This document shows, in pieces, positions 44,868-52,859 of a stretch of DNA of 64,000 bases (positions within the stretch are counted from its first letter, which is position 1; every line of letters begins with the position of its first letter). This DNA is from CAYJBH01 sp964370825. GTDB taxonomy: Bacteria > Bacillota > Clostridia > Oscillospirales > Ruminococcaceae. The stretch spans positions 1 through 64,000 of the forward strand of contig CAYJKY010000013.1 in the NCBI GenBank assembly GCA_964370825.1. Reading direction: 5' to 3'. The position numbers and the translations under genes were made by a program. The notes beneath the pieces are model-generated. The model searched no databases and had not been told where the DNA came from. It saw only the letters and a program-made list of their open reading frames with translations.

Positions 44868-44926
44868 TTAACCGAACGGTGATAAAAACTATATGCGAAG
44901 CTTCGCATATACAGCTGTTCGGTTAA
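44868..44926 (-). repeat. Nested palindrome between SD and start codon
   Basis: The outer arms TTAACCGAAC (44868-44877) and GTTCGGTTAA (44917-44926) are perfectly complementary over 10 bp. They enclose a perfect 22-bp palindrome at 44890-44911 built on GCGAAGCTTCGC. In the - strand transcript the SD AGAAAGGAG (44935-44927) abuts the 5' base of the stem, and AAATGA then ATG (44861) follows the 3' base. Folding would leave an effective SD-to-ATG spacing of six bases. Confidence 0.85.
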
Positions 44927-44935
44927 CTCCTTTCT
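44927..44935 (-). promoter_or_regulatory. Remote Shine-Dalgarno of the AraC sensor-regulator gene
   Basis: AGAAAGGAG on the - strand, 65 bases upstream of the start codon in linear sequence but 6 bases away if the intervening palindrome is folded. Confidence 0.55.
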
Positions 44936-44952
44936 ATACATTACATATTAAA

Positions 44953-44981
44953 ATATTAACAAAATATCACATAATAATCAA
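44953..44981 (-). promoter_or_regulatory. Promoter of the AraC sensor-regulator gene
   Basis: On the - strand TTGATT (44981-44976), a 17-bp spacer and TAATAT (44958-44953). Transcription would begin near 44946, so the SD and palindrome lie in the 5' leader. Confidence 0.6.
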
Positions 44982-45136
44982 CCGCTTTCGAGGTGATTTG
45001 TAGGTTATCTGAACAGAACATATATTGTACGATCTTTTTTTATTGCATATACAAATGAAAAAAGAGACATCACCGTTAAAAACTGCCCAAATCCTTTTTT
45101 TCCGCCTTTTAAGTCTATTATACACTGGATTTTATA

Positions 45137-45175
45137 TTGGAAAGGCACTATTATAATTACATAAGTAATTTCCAA
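45137..45175 (+). promoter_or_regulatory. -10 element and inverted repeats before the second importer
   Basis: TATAAT (45152-45157) has only a weak -35, as expected for an activator-dependent promoter. It lies inside inverted repeats AATTAC-ATAA-GTAATT (45155-45170) and TTGGAAA...TTTCCAA (45137-45143, 45169-45175). The facing AraC sensor-regulator is the obvious candidate factor. No gene is seen in 44982-45136. Confidence 0.45.
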
Positions 45176-45188
45176 CGAGGGAACGCAA

Positions 45189-46142
45189 GTGAAAATTGCA
45201 AATAAAGTGAAAAATAATACTATTCCCCACAAGAAAAGCGTATCGAAAATTTTAAGAGAAAATTACGTGTTTCTGTTGATGCTTTTGCTGCCTGTTACAT
45301 ATGTAATCATCTTTAACTATGTTCCTATATACGGAGTTCAGATTGCATTTAGAGATTTTAGAGCAGTCGATGGTATACTCGGTAGTGAATGGATAGGCTT
45401 TGAACAGTTTGCAAAATTCTTCGGCAACCCAAAATTCGAGATACTTTTGACCAACACATTGGTTATCAGCCTATATCAACTTATTATAGGGTTCCCTATT
45501 CCGATAATTTTAGCACTACTTATAAACAGCTGTACATCAAGTAGATTTAAAAAAACCGTTCAGATGGTTACCTATGCACCACATTTCATTTCGGTTGTTG
45601 TCCTGGTAGGTATAATGTTTCAGGTTTTTAACACCAAGTTTGGCGTTGTTAATATGATAATCGAGATGTTTGGCGGCGAGAGCATAATGTTTATGGGTGA
45701 TGCTGAATATTTCAGACATATATACGTTTGGTCGGATGTCTGGCAGAACACCGGTTGGGGTGCAATCATATATATAGCGGCACTTTCCTCGGTTGACCCA
45801 AGCCTACATGAAGCGGCGATAGTAGACGGCGCCGGAAAGTTTAAAAGAATACTGCATATTGACATCCCCTCCATCATGCCAACAATTGTGACACTTTTAA
45901 TTCTGCGAAGCGGACAAATTATGAATGTGGGATTTGAGAAGGTTTTCCTAATGCAGACACCTACCAACCTTCAAACCTCCGAGATAATCTCGACCTATGT
46001 ATACGAAATTGGTCTTAACTCCTCCTTCCCCGATTATTCGTATTCGACTGCAATCGGTCTTTTTAACTCGGTAATAAATATTGCATTAATAGTTTTAGTC
46101 AACCAGATTTCAAGAAAAATCAGCGATAATTCGCTATGGTAA
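45189..46142 (+). CDS. Sugar ABC permease, LplB-like (second importer)
   Basis: A 317-residue CUT1 permease with six membrane segments. The start is GTG 45189 after GAGGGAACGCAA. It has YVPIYGVQIAFRDF near the N-terminus and the EAA loop HEAAIVDGAGKFKRILHIDIPSIMPTIVTLL. It pairs with the next gene. The operon order is permease-permease-SBP, unlike the SBP-first order of the other two sugar importers. Confidence 0.92.
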   Translation: MKIANKVKNNTIPHKKSVSKILRENYVFLLMLLLPVTYVIIFNYVPIYGVQIAFRDFRAVDGILGSEWIGFEQFAKFFGNPKFEILLTNTLVISLYQLIIGFPIPIILALLINSCTSSRFKKTVQMVTYAPHFISVVVLVGIMFQVFNTKFGVVNMIIEMFGGESIMFMGDAEYFRHIYVWSDVWQNTGWGAIIYIAALSSVDPSLHEAAIVDGAGKFKRILHIDIPSIMPTIVTLLILRSGQIMNVGFEKVFLMQTPTNLQTSEIISTYVYEIGLNSSFPDYSYSTAIGLFNSVINIALIVLVNQISRKISDNSLW

Positions 46143-46242
46143 GAATACCGGGTTTTTGTGAATTTAAGGCGAAATGCCCCCCCTGCTTTTTACATGGCCG
46201 TTGCAAAGATGGACAATCGTTGAGAAAGGAATGATCATAAGT

Positions 46243-47139
46243 ATGAAAAATATAAAAAGTAGCCGTGCAGACAGGTTGTTTGATTTTGGAGTATATCTGA
46301 TTTTGAGTTTTGTGTTGGTGATTACCATATTGCCGTTGATACATGTTATAAGCTCTTCTTTCAGCTCCTCGGCGGCTGTCACAAGCGGTAGGGTAATGCT
46401 TTTACCGGTAGAATTTTCTTTAGATGGCTATCGTGAAGTCTTCAACCATCAATATGTCATACCGAGCTTTATGAACAGTATGTTTTATGCGACGGTCGGA
46501 ACGGCGTTTAACGTGTTGTTAACGGTGCTTGCCGCATATCCGCTGTCAAAAAAAGAGTTTAAATTCCGCAATATTTTCACCGTCTTTTTCATGGTTACAA
46601 TGTTTTTCAATGGTGGTCTTATACCGAACTATATTCTGATGTCCAATCTCGGCATCCTAAACACTCGGCTTGTACTTATTCTTTCGGCAGGGATATCGGT
46701 ACACAATATAATTATTACCAGAACCTTTTTTAAAAGCACAATTCCGGACGAAATCATTGAAGCCGCACGCATAGACGGGCTAGGAGAGTTCGGTATTTTC
46801 ATGAAGATGGTGTTACCGCTGTCAAAAGCAGTTATTGCCGTAATTACTCTATACTATGCGGTAGGACATTGGAACGCATTCTTTAATGCGATGATTTATT
46901 TGCAGGATAAGGCACTTTATCCGTTACAATTAATACTTCGTGATATTCTAATTGCTAACACATTGGACTTTTCAGATATGGTGGGGCTTGATCCCGAATC
47001 ATTGCGCGCATTGCAGGGAATGGCAGACCTGCTTAAATATTCACTGATAGTTGTAGCCTCGGTACCTGTTATGATAATGTACCCTTTTATACAAAAATAT
47101 TTTGTAAAGGGTGTTATGATAGGGTCTGTCAAAGGCTAA
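46243..47139 (+). CDS. Sugar ABC permease, LplC-like (second importer)
   Basis: A 298-residue CUT1 permease with the EAA loop IEAARIDGLGEFGIFMKMVLPLSKAVIAVITL and the C-terminus QKYFVKGVMIGSVKG. The open frame reaches 46174, but the SD AGAAAGGA points to ATG 46231 or better ATG 46243, with AAGGAATGATCATAA forming an extended SD. It is the partner of the LplB-like permease. Confidence 0.92.
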   Translation: MKNIKSSRADRLFDFGVYLILSFVLVITILPLIHVISSSFSSSAAVTSGRVMLLPVEFSLDGYREVFNHQYVIPSFMNSMFYATVGTAFNVLLTVLAAYPLSKKEFKFRNIFTVFFMVTMFFNGGLIPNYILMSNLGILNTRLVLILSAGISVHNIIITRTFFKSTIPDEIIEAARIDGLGEFGIFMKMVLPLSKAVIAVITLYYAVGHWNAFFNAMIYLQDKALYPLQLILRDILIANTLDFSDMVGLDPESLRALQGMADLLKYSLIVVASVPVMIMYPFIQKYFVKGVMIGSVKG

Positions 47140-47207
47140 CCAAAAAACGAGAGGAGGAAAGAATTACAACAATTTTTTATGCAATTACGAAAAGAGGAGA
47201 CAAAACA

Positions 47208-48926
47208 ATGAAAAAAAGCAAAAGACTATTAGCGTTAATGTTGTCGATAGGCATTATATTAAATCTGCTTTCAGGCTGTTCAGGTGCTCCGGCAGAAACG
47301 GAAGATACCGCATCGAACGTGACAGACTCAACAGCTGAGGATAACGCCTCCGGTTCTGAGAATAACTATAACGACCCCGGAATGCTGCCGATTGTTAAAG
47401 AAACGGTTGAGCTGGACGTTTTCATGTCTACACCGAGCACCGTTATAGTTGAAGGAAATGAGTGGGTTCAATGGGTTGAAGATGAGACAAATATTAAGAT
47501 GAACATCGAGGCTGTGCCGGACGGTGACGCCGCAACAAAGCTTAACCTGATAATGAATGCACAAACCGACATTCCGGATGTTGTTAACGGTGGTATGGGC
47601 AACGCGGCAACCGTGCTCGCCTATGCAGAGCAGGGACTTTTGGTTGATTTCCGTGATTACTGGGACAGACTTGTAAACCTTCCCGAGATTGCCGAGAGAG
47701 ACGCCACAAACATCGCACTTATTTCTTCTGAGGACGGCTCACTCTATTCCTCCATCTCGAGTGGTGCAGGTTATCATGTGACATACAGTCAAAAATACTT
47801 TATGAACCAGGAGTGGTTAAATAATTTAGGCCTTGAAGTTCCAACCACCACCGACGAGCTGTACGATACACTAGTTGCGTTTAAGGAGCAGGATGCAAAC
47901 GGCAACGGTGACCCGAATGATGAAATCCCACTTGTAAGTAGTGAAAAGGGATGGAAGACAGAACTTATCGGTTTCTTGATGGCACCTTTTTCCGAAACAG
48001 GAACAAGAGCATCGCACTATCTATATGAAGATGCCGAGGCAGGTGATATAAAGTGCGGCGTATATAATGAAGGCTTCATCGAAGGTATGGAATATCTAAA
48101 TAAATTATATTCCGAAGGTCTTATCGACCAGGAAGCATTTACCCAGGAGGCATCAGCTTATAATGCAATAGCAAATGCCGAGGGCGGAAACCGTGGAGGA
48201 TCATTTACAGCAGGTTCTGTTGGCGACTACGCAGTAGCATCTGAAGAATTCCCCGACACCAACTACACACCGGTTGCTCCACTTGTAGGGCCAGACGGCG
48301 TATCGAGAGTACAACAGTTTACCCCAAGAGCCAATCCGATATGGCAGGTAACAACATCCTGTCCAGAAGAAAAAATCGAGGCTGCTGTGAGGTTAGGCGA
48401 CTTCTTCTTAGCCGATGCATTCAGCGATGACCCTGAAGAAGTTCAGAGAAGTCTTACCGTTTTTAACGGACCTAACGGATATAATTACTTTGAGGAATCT
48501 GATGGGTTAACCTCGGTTTCAGGTGAAGTAGGTTATTACGAGCGCACCTTCCAGTGGGCAGATAACACCACACTAAACTACAAAAATGCTCATCCGGTCT
48601 ATACAAGCTATGACATTAAGAGATTGATGGTAGCGGAAGAGGGCGTATACAATGAGGAAATTGTTCTTTGGAAAGCTACTGAGCTCTATGAGCAATCGGC
48701 AGATGAGTTCATGGAAGTAAACCTGCCGGTACGTGTATCTGCTGAAAATGCGGCAGAGTATGCAGAGCTTGCAACTCAGGTGAGAAGCTATCTTGATCAG
48801 CATCTTGCAGCTTTTGTAACCGGTTCTCGCGATTTAGCAGAGTGGGATGATTTCCTACAAGAACTCAGCGATATCGGCATGACAAGATACCTTGAAATAG
48901 CAAACGAATCCTACGTAGCACAATAA
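47208..48926 (+). CDS. Sugar-binding lipoprotein (second importer)
   Basis: A 572-residue extracellular solute-binding protein. The signal peptide ends in lipobox LLSGC, followed by an acidic Ser/Thr linker. The body (VETDEWVQWVEDETNIKMNIEAVPDGDAATKLNLIMNAQ-like) fits the long LplA group. AAAAGAGGAGACAAAAC precedes the ATG. The ligand is unknown; the importer lies beside a sulfatase/isomerase pair and an AraC sensor. Confidence 0.9.
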   Translation: MKKSKRLLALMLSIGIILNLLSGCSGAPAETEDTASNVTDSTAEDNASGSENNYNDPGMLPIVKETVELDVFMSTPSTVIVEGNEWVQWVEDETNIKMNIEAVPDGDAATKLNLIMNAQTDIPDVVNGGMGNAATVLAYAEQGLLVDFRDYWDRLVNLPEIAERDATNIALISSEDGSLYSSISSGAGYHVTYSQKYFMNQEWLNNLGLEVPTTTDELYDTLVAFKEQDANGNGDPNDEIPLVSSEKGWKTELIGFLMAPFSETGTRASHYLYEDAEAGDIKCGVYNEGFIEGMEYLNKLYSEGLIDQEAFTQEASAYNAIANAEGGNRGGSFTAGSVGDYAVASEEFPDTNYTPVAPLVGPDGVSRVQQFTPRANPIWQVTTSCPEEKIEAAVRLGDFFLADAFSDDPEEVQRSLTVFNGPNGYNYFEESDGLTSVSGEVGYYERTFQWADNTTLNYKNAHPVYTSYDIKRLMVAEEGVYNEEIVLWKATELYEQSADEFMEVNLPVRVSAENAAEYAELATQVRSYLDQHLAAFVTGSRDLAEWDDFLQELSDIGMTRYLEIANESYVAQ

Positions 48927-48934
48927 ATTTATAT

Positions 48935-48977
48935 CGGCAGCTGCAAATACGGAAAGTAAAGAGATTTGCAGCTGCCG
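48935..48977. terminator. Hairpin between convergent SBP and sulfatase genes
   Basis: A perfect 14-bp stem CGGCAGCTGCAAAT (48935-48948) with ATTTGCAGCTGCCG (48964-48977). T-tracts are poor on both sides, but the position between two convergent stops supports a bidirectional transcription end. Confidence 0.65.
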
Positions 48978-48988
48978 TAAAAATTACT

Positions 48989-50539
48989 TTAGTGGGCGCC
49001 GATAACCAAAAGATCACGAGGAGGTAATGGATAATTTTGGAGCATTACGGCATGCAACATCTCATTTTTTAGCATCTGCCTTATCTCCTGATACTCAGGA
49101 TCATTGACCAAATTATTGAACTCGCCGGGGTCGTGTTGCAGATCAAAAAGCTCTTCACCTTCGTCTCGACCGGGCGAAACAGAATATCTATAGCGCTCAT
49201 TTCTTAACGACTTTTTCCATGGGTGCGGGAGGATTTTGTCATAGTACGGCCCCTCGCATAAGCTACCAAAAGATTCTGCAAAGGCAAACTTGCGGATAGT
49301 GCTGCATTTCTCTCCTTTGCAAAGCGGCATCAGCGTGTGACCAAAAAACGTTGGGACACTTTCATCAACTACACGTCTTGTAAGTTTTTTTGGGTGATTG
49401 ACCAGCAAGCTTTCTTCAAAATCCAATATTGTGGGACAGATATCCTGATGTTGTACTATGTCACGACAAATCAACCCTTTTTGCGTGTCGGGACCGGCAA
49501 TGATCAAAGGTATACGAATTACAGCCTCGTAGTGGTTGCATGACTTGCCTCCTTTATTATGATCCATGAGCATTTCGCCATGGTCGGAGGTGAAAATAAT
49601 ATAAGTGTTTTCAAGTCGTCCTAACTCCTCCATTCGATCAAGAACTCTGCCTATTTGTTCATCAATGTGTACAAAATCGGCAAAATACAACTTGCGATAG
49701 TAAAGCCAATTCTTTATGTAGATTTCATCTTCTGAAAAGTCGGAGCCAAGTCCGAGAGGTAGCGGAATTTTATCCTCATTAACATATTCTAAGAACCTCT
49801 TTGGCGGACAAAACGGTGGATGGGGTTGAACATAGCTTATGTGTGTATAAAGTGGCTGTGAACTTGACGTGGAATCTATAAATTCAAGAGCCTTGTCGGT
49901 TATCCAGTTGGTTTGCGACAACTCCTCCGGAAACGGGAGCGGAAAGAAACCTTCGGTTAGAGTTTTGTTGCCGGCATCGGTTCCTTCCGGCCAATTAACA
50001 TTATCTTTGGCATTTTTCATTTTTTCACCAAGTTCGCCCTTGTAATAGGGTAGATCGTTGTTCCAATTTGCAGGTGTTGCAATCATTGCTTCATAGTGCT
50101 CGGGATAATCGTTTTTAATCATATCATGCCACTCGCCTACACGAGTATCTTCGGTGTTATGTACAACATTCCAACCATATTCGGTATAGTCTGAATATGG
50201 GTAATAGTCAGAATCAAACGGGTAGAAATGGATTTTTCCAAATGCACCGGTATTATAACCGGAGACTTTAAGTGTATTCATAAATGTCGGAACTTCGGGG
50301 TTTAGACGATAACCGTTTGATAACAGCCCATGGCCGTTACCCGAGAGTCCGGTTGCGATTGTTGCACGAGCAGGACAGCAAACAGGATTGTTTGCAAAAG
50401 CGTTACTGAAGGTTACGCCCATGCTTTTTATTCTCTTTAGGTTCGGGAGTTCACAAATTCCGTTCATCGCGGCATCAAGCCACTTTGCCCCCATTTGATC
50501 TACCATAAAAAACAGTACATCGGGTTTTTTATTTTTCAT
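48989..50539 (-). CDS. Cys-type sulfatase, cytoplasmic
   Basis: A 516-residue alkaline-phosphatase-superfamily sulfatase. The formylglycine motif C-x-P-x-R is CCPAR with Cys54 as the residue to be converted, followed by ATIATG. Metal ligands include the early Asp (VLFFMVDQMG) and TSDHGEML near residue 322. No signal peptide, so it would desulfate imported saccharides or sulfate esters in the cytoplasm. Maturation needs an anaerobic sulfatase-maturating enzyme, not present here. AAAGGAGATAT precedes the ATG, 24 bases after the isomerase gene. Confidence 0.92.
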   Translation of the reverse strand: MKNKKPDVLFFMVDQMGAKWLDAAMNGICELPNLKRIKSMGVTFSNAFANNPVCCPARATIATGLSGNGHGLLSNGYRLNPEVPTFMNTLKVSGYNTGAFGKIHFYPFDSDYYPYSDYTEYGWNVVHNTEDTRVGEWHDMIKNDYPEHYEAMIATPANWNNDLPYYKGELGEKMKNAKDNVNWPEGTDAGNKTLTEGFFPLPFPEELSQTNWITDKALEFIDSTSSSQPLYTHISYVQPHPPFCPPKRFLEYVNEDKIPLPLGLGSDFSEDEIYIKNWLYYRKLYFADFVHIDEQIGRVLDRMEELGRLENTYIIFTSDHGEMLMDHNKGGKSCNHYEAVIRIPLIIAGPDTQKGLICRDIVQHQDICPTILDFEESLLVNHPKKLTRRVVDESVPTFFGHTLMPLCKGEKCSTIRKFAFAESFGSLCEGPYYDKILPHPWKKSLRNERYRYSVSPGRDEGEELFDLQHDPGEFNNLVNDPEYQEIRQMLKNEMLHAVMLQNYPLPPRDLLVIGAH

Positions 50540-50563
50540 ATATCTCCTTTATAGATAAGTTTA

Positions 50564-51136
50564 TCAGTCCTTTTGGTTTATGCAGTCATAGGGCAACTCC
50601 ACCTCTCCGAGCGTGGTCATTCTAAAACCGTTTGCCTTGTATTCTTCATAGTCGAAAGCATCCATCTCATCAATGGCAAGTTTGTGGAATTCGTAGAAAT
50701 TCGGCCACCAATCATAGCCTGAGCCAAGATCGTTATAAAGAAATGCCTCGGCAATTTCAATTCCGGTTTGGTGTGCAACATAATGACCTCCCATGCACAT
50801 AACATTCACCCCGTTTCCGGTAATGGCACGAAGCGCGGCGGGTACACTTTCCACTACCGCAGAATGAATCCCCGGAACCTTGCTTGCGGCAATGTGAACT
50901 CCCATACCGGTTCCGCAGAAAATCATCGCACGATCAAATTCCTTTTCGGCAACCATCGATGCAACACGAATAGCCATGCGATGAAACATAAGTATGTCCT
51001 TATCGTCATATGACTTTGCACCGATATCGGTTATTTCCCAACCCTTGTTTTTAAGATGATTACAGATAGCTTCTTTAAGGTAGAAACCAGCAGGATCTGC
51101 ACCAACTAATATTTTTTTATCTTTTACCGTTTTCAT
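50564..51136 (-). CDS. RpiB/LacAB-family sugar-phosphate isomerase
   Basis: A 190-residue Rossmann-like isomerase. The catalytic Cys74 lies in IFCGTGMGVHIAASKVPGIHSAVV, and NVMCMGGHYVA follows. The usual Asp-His of ribose-5-phosphate isomerase B is Asp-Pro here (GADPAGFYLKE), so the substrate is probably not ribose-5-phosphate; galactose-6-phosphate or a tetrulose/hexose phosphate is possible. The SD AAAGGAG is six bases from ATG 51136. It forms an operon with the sulfatase and is divergent from the next operon. Confidence 0.85.
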   Translation of the reverse strand: MKTVKDKKILVGADPAGFYLKEAICNHLKNKGWEITDIGAKSYDDKDILMFHRMAIRVASMVAEKEFDRAMIFCGTGMGVHIAASKVPGIHSAVVESVPAALRAITGNGVNVMCMGGHYVAHQTGIEIAEAFLYNDLGSGYDWWPNFYEFHKLAIDEMDAFDYEEYKANGFRMTTLGEVELPYDCINQKD

Positions 51137-51324
51137 TTTCATCTCCTTTGTAAAATTTCTGACACAAAAATGGTAACATGGTTTTTCATCTACCGCAATA
51201 ATCAGCTTTTGACCGACATAGTGAAAATATGACCTTTTATAGCTACATACGTAAGAATTTTATCGTTATATCGGTAAAAACCTACATACTCAAACTACAT
51301 TAATGACAATAAGGAGAACCAATA

Positions 51325-51897
51325 ATGCTTGAACGGCTGCTGCTAATAATGCCGATGCTTATCTTAACATTAATGTTGGCAATATGTTTTACTTTTCTTT
51401 TGAGATACAAAAGAAAGCATGATCATATATGTAATGAATTTATTGTGCTAAGAAATAAGGTGATTGAGGTAGAAAGAACCCTAAGCGATACCTTGTTAAA
51501 AGAAAAACACCTGAACTTAACAGAGGAAGATGTCGATATACTCGTCTTGTTGGGCAACGAACCCTTGTCCCGTTGGGTAGAAATAAAGCAGTTTATAGGA
51601 GACCATTGCTTTGAAGCAAATTTTTCGCAGCAGTTGGTAGCAGACGAGTTCGGTATATCCATAGCATATCTTAGCAGACAGTTTAAAAAATATTTTGGTA
51701 TTAACATGAGTGAATATGTTTCGCAACTCAAGATAAATCGAGCAAAGGAACTTTTAATTAAAACCGATTACACAATAAAACAGATAGCCGACATACTCGG
51801 CTATGCCGACACTTCAAACTTTATAAGCAGGTTTTCTCGTATAGTAAATACTACGCCGGGTCAGTACAGAAAAACAGTTTTAGGAGGCCAGATTTAA
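51325..51897 (+). CDS. Membrane-tethered minimal AraC regulator
   Basis: A 190-residue protein with one N-terminal membrane segment (about 5-27), a short coiled-coil-like linker and a C-terminal AraC helix-turn-helix pair (VADEFGISIAYLSRQFKKYFGINMSEYVSQL and IADILGYADTSNFISRFSRIVNTTPGQYRKTV). It resembles the output end of large membrane AraC sensors but lacks the extracellular sensor. AAGGAG is well placed for the ATG, so it is not simply a truncated frame. It overlaps the sugar kinase by one base (TAATG) and heads the last catabolic operon. Confidence 0.85.
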   Translation: MLERLLLIMPMLILTLMLAICFTFLLRYKRKHDHICNEFIVLRNKVIEVERTLSDTLLKEKHLNLTEEDVDILVLLGNEPLSRWVEIKQFIGDHCFEANFSQQLVADEFGISIAYLSRQFKKYFGINMSEYVSQLKINRAKELLIKTDYTIKQIADILGYADTSNFISRFSRIVNTTPGQYRKTVLGGQI

Positions 51898-52859
51898 TGA
51901 GAATGATATCATTAGGGGAATTAGTTGTAGAATTTTTCAGATGCGAGACCGATGTACCGTTTAGTAAACCGGGTTTGATAGAAGGACCGTTTGCAAGCGG
52001 TGCACCGGCAATCACCACCGATACCTTTGCAAAGCTTGGAGGAAATGCCGGCTTTATCGGCACTGTCGGTAATGATGATTTTGCTACCTGTATTCTCAAC
52101 CGGTTAAAAAATGACAATGTAGATATTGATAAAATAATAAAGCTTCAAGACTACACCACCGGCTGTGCATTTACCTCATACTTTTCGGATGGTAGCAGAC
52201 GGTTCTTGTACTATATGAAAAATGAAGCACCTGCGGCATTTTCCGCCGAGCACATAGATGAAGATTATATTAAAAATTCAGATTGGTTGCATATTTCGGG
52301 AAATGTTTTGGGTTTCAGCGATTCCGCAAAAAAAGCGATATTCAAAGCGGTCGATATTGCTTATGAAAACTCGGTGCCGATCAGCCTCGACCCGAACATG
52401 AGACTCGAAATCATGGAAAAGGAGGAAATCACCAAACTGTTACAGCCCGTTTTAGACAAAACGACAGTGTTTTTTCCGAGCGAGGGCGAGATATCCTGCG
52501 TAAGCGGACTTCCGGAGGAAGAGGGTTTATGCACACTGCTTGAATATATACCGATGATTGTAAAAAAAGAGGGGAAAAGAGGGTGCACCGTCTACACCGA
52601 AAAGGAGTATATACACATAGACACCTACATTGATACCGAGGTTGTAGATCCTACAGGATGTGGTGACAGTTTTGACGCCGGCTTTATCTATGCAAGATTA
52701 CAGGGGTGGACCCCGGCGCAGTCGGCACTTTTTGCAAATGCTGTAGGGAGTATCACTGCTACCAAACGTGGGGCGATGGAAGGGGTCGAGTCACTAAATC
52801 AGGTTTTAGATTTTATGAAAAACGGCAAAACACCAAACGTAGAAAAGAGGCAACGATGA
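51897..52859 (+). CDS. PfkB-family sugar kinase (KdgK/IolC-like)
   Basis: A 320-residue ribokinase-fold kinase. The anion-hole/base motif is DPTGCGDSFDAGF with Asp257, and GGNAGFIGTVGND is the N-terminal PfkB signature. It phosphorylates a sugar or keto-deoxy-sugar with ATP in the cytoplasm. The overall look (SLGELVVEFF) resembles 2-keto-3-deoxygluconate and 5-dehydro-2-deoxygluconate kinases. It is coupled to its neighbours by 1- and 4-base overlaps. Confidence 0.9.
   Translation: MRMISLGELVVEFFRCETDVPFSKPGLIEGPFASGAPAITTDTFAKLGGNAGFIGTVGNDDFATCILNRLKNDNVDIDKIIKLQDYTTGCAFTSYFSDGSRRFLYYMKNEAPAAFSAEHIDEDYIKNSDWLHISGNVLGFSDSAKKAIFKAVDIAYENSVPISLDPNMRLEIMEKEEITKLLQPVLDKTTVFFPSEGEISCVSGLPEEEGLCTLLEYIPMIVKKEGKRGCTVYTEKEYIHIDTYIDTEVVDPTGCGDSFDAGFIYARLQGWTPAQSALFANAVGSITATKRGAMEGVESLNQVLDFMKNGKTPNVEKRQR

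Noticed and set aside
44890..44911. Perfect 22-bp palindrome as a terminator of the importer or AraC gene
   Set aside because: No T-tract on either strand and it lies in the 5' leader between promoter and start codon, not after a gene.
52706..52855. N-terminal extension of the DUF4380-like protein
   Set aside because: It overlaps the end of the kinase gene in another frame; a proper SD and ATGA overlap mark ATG 52856.
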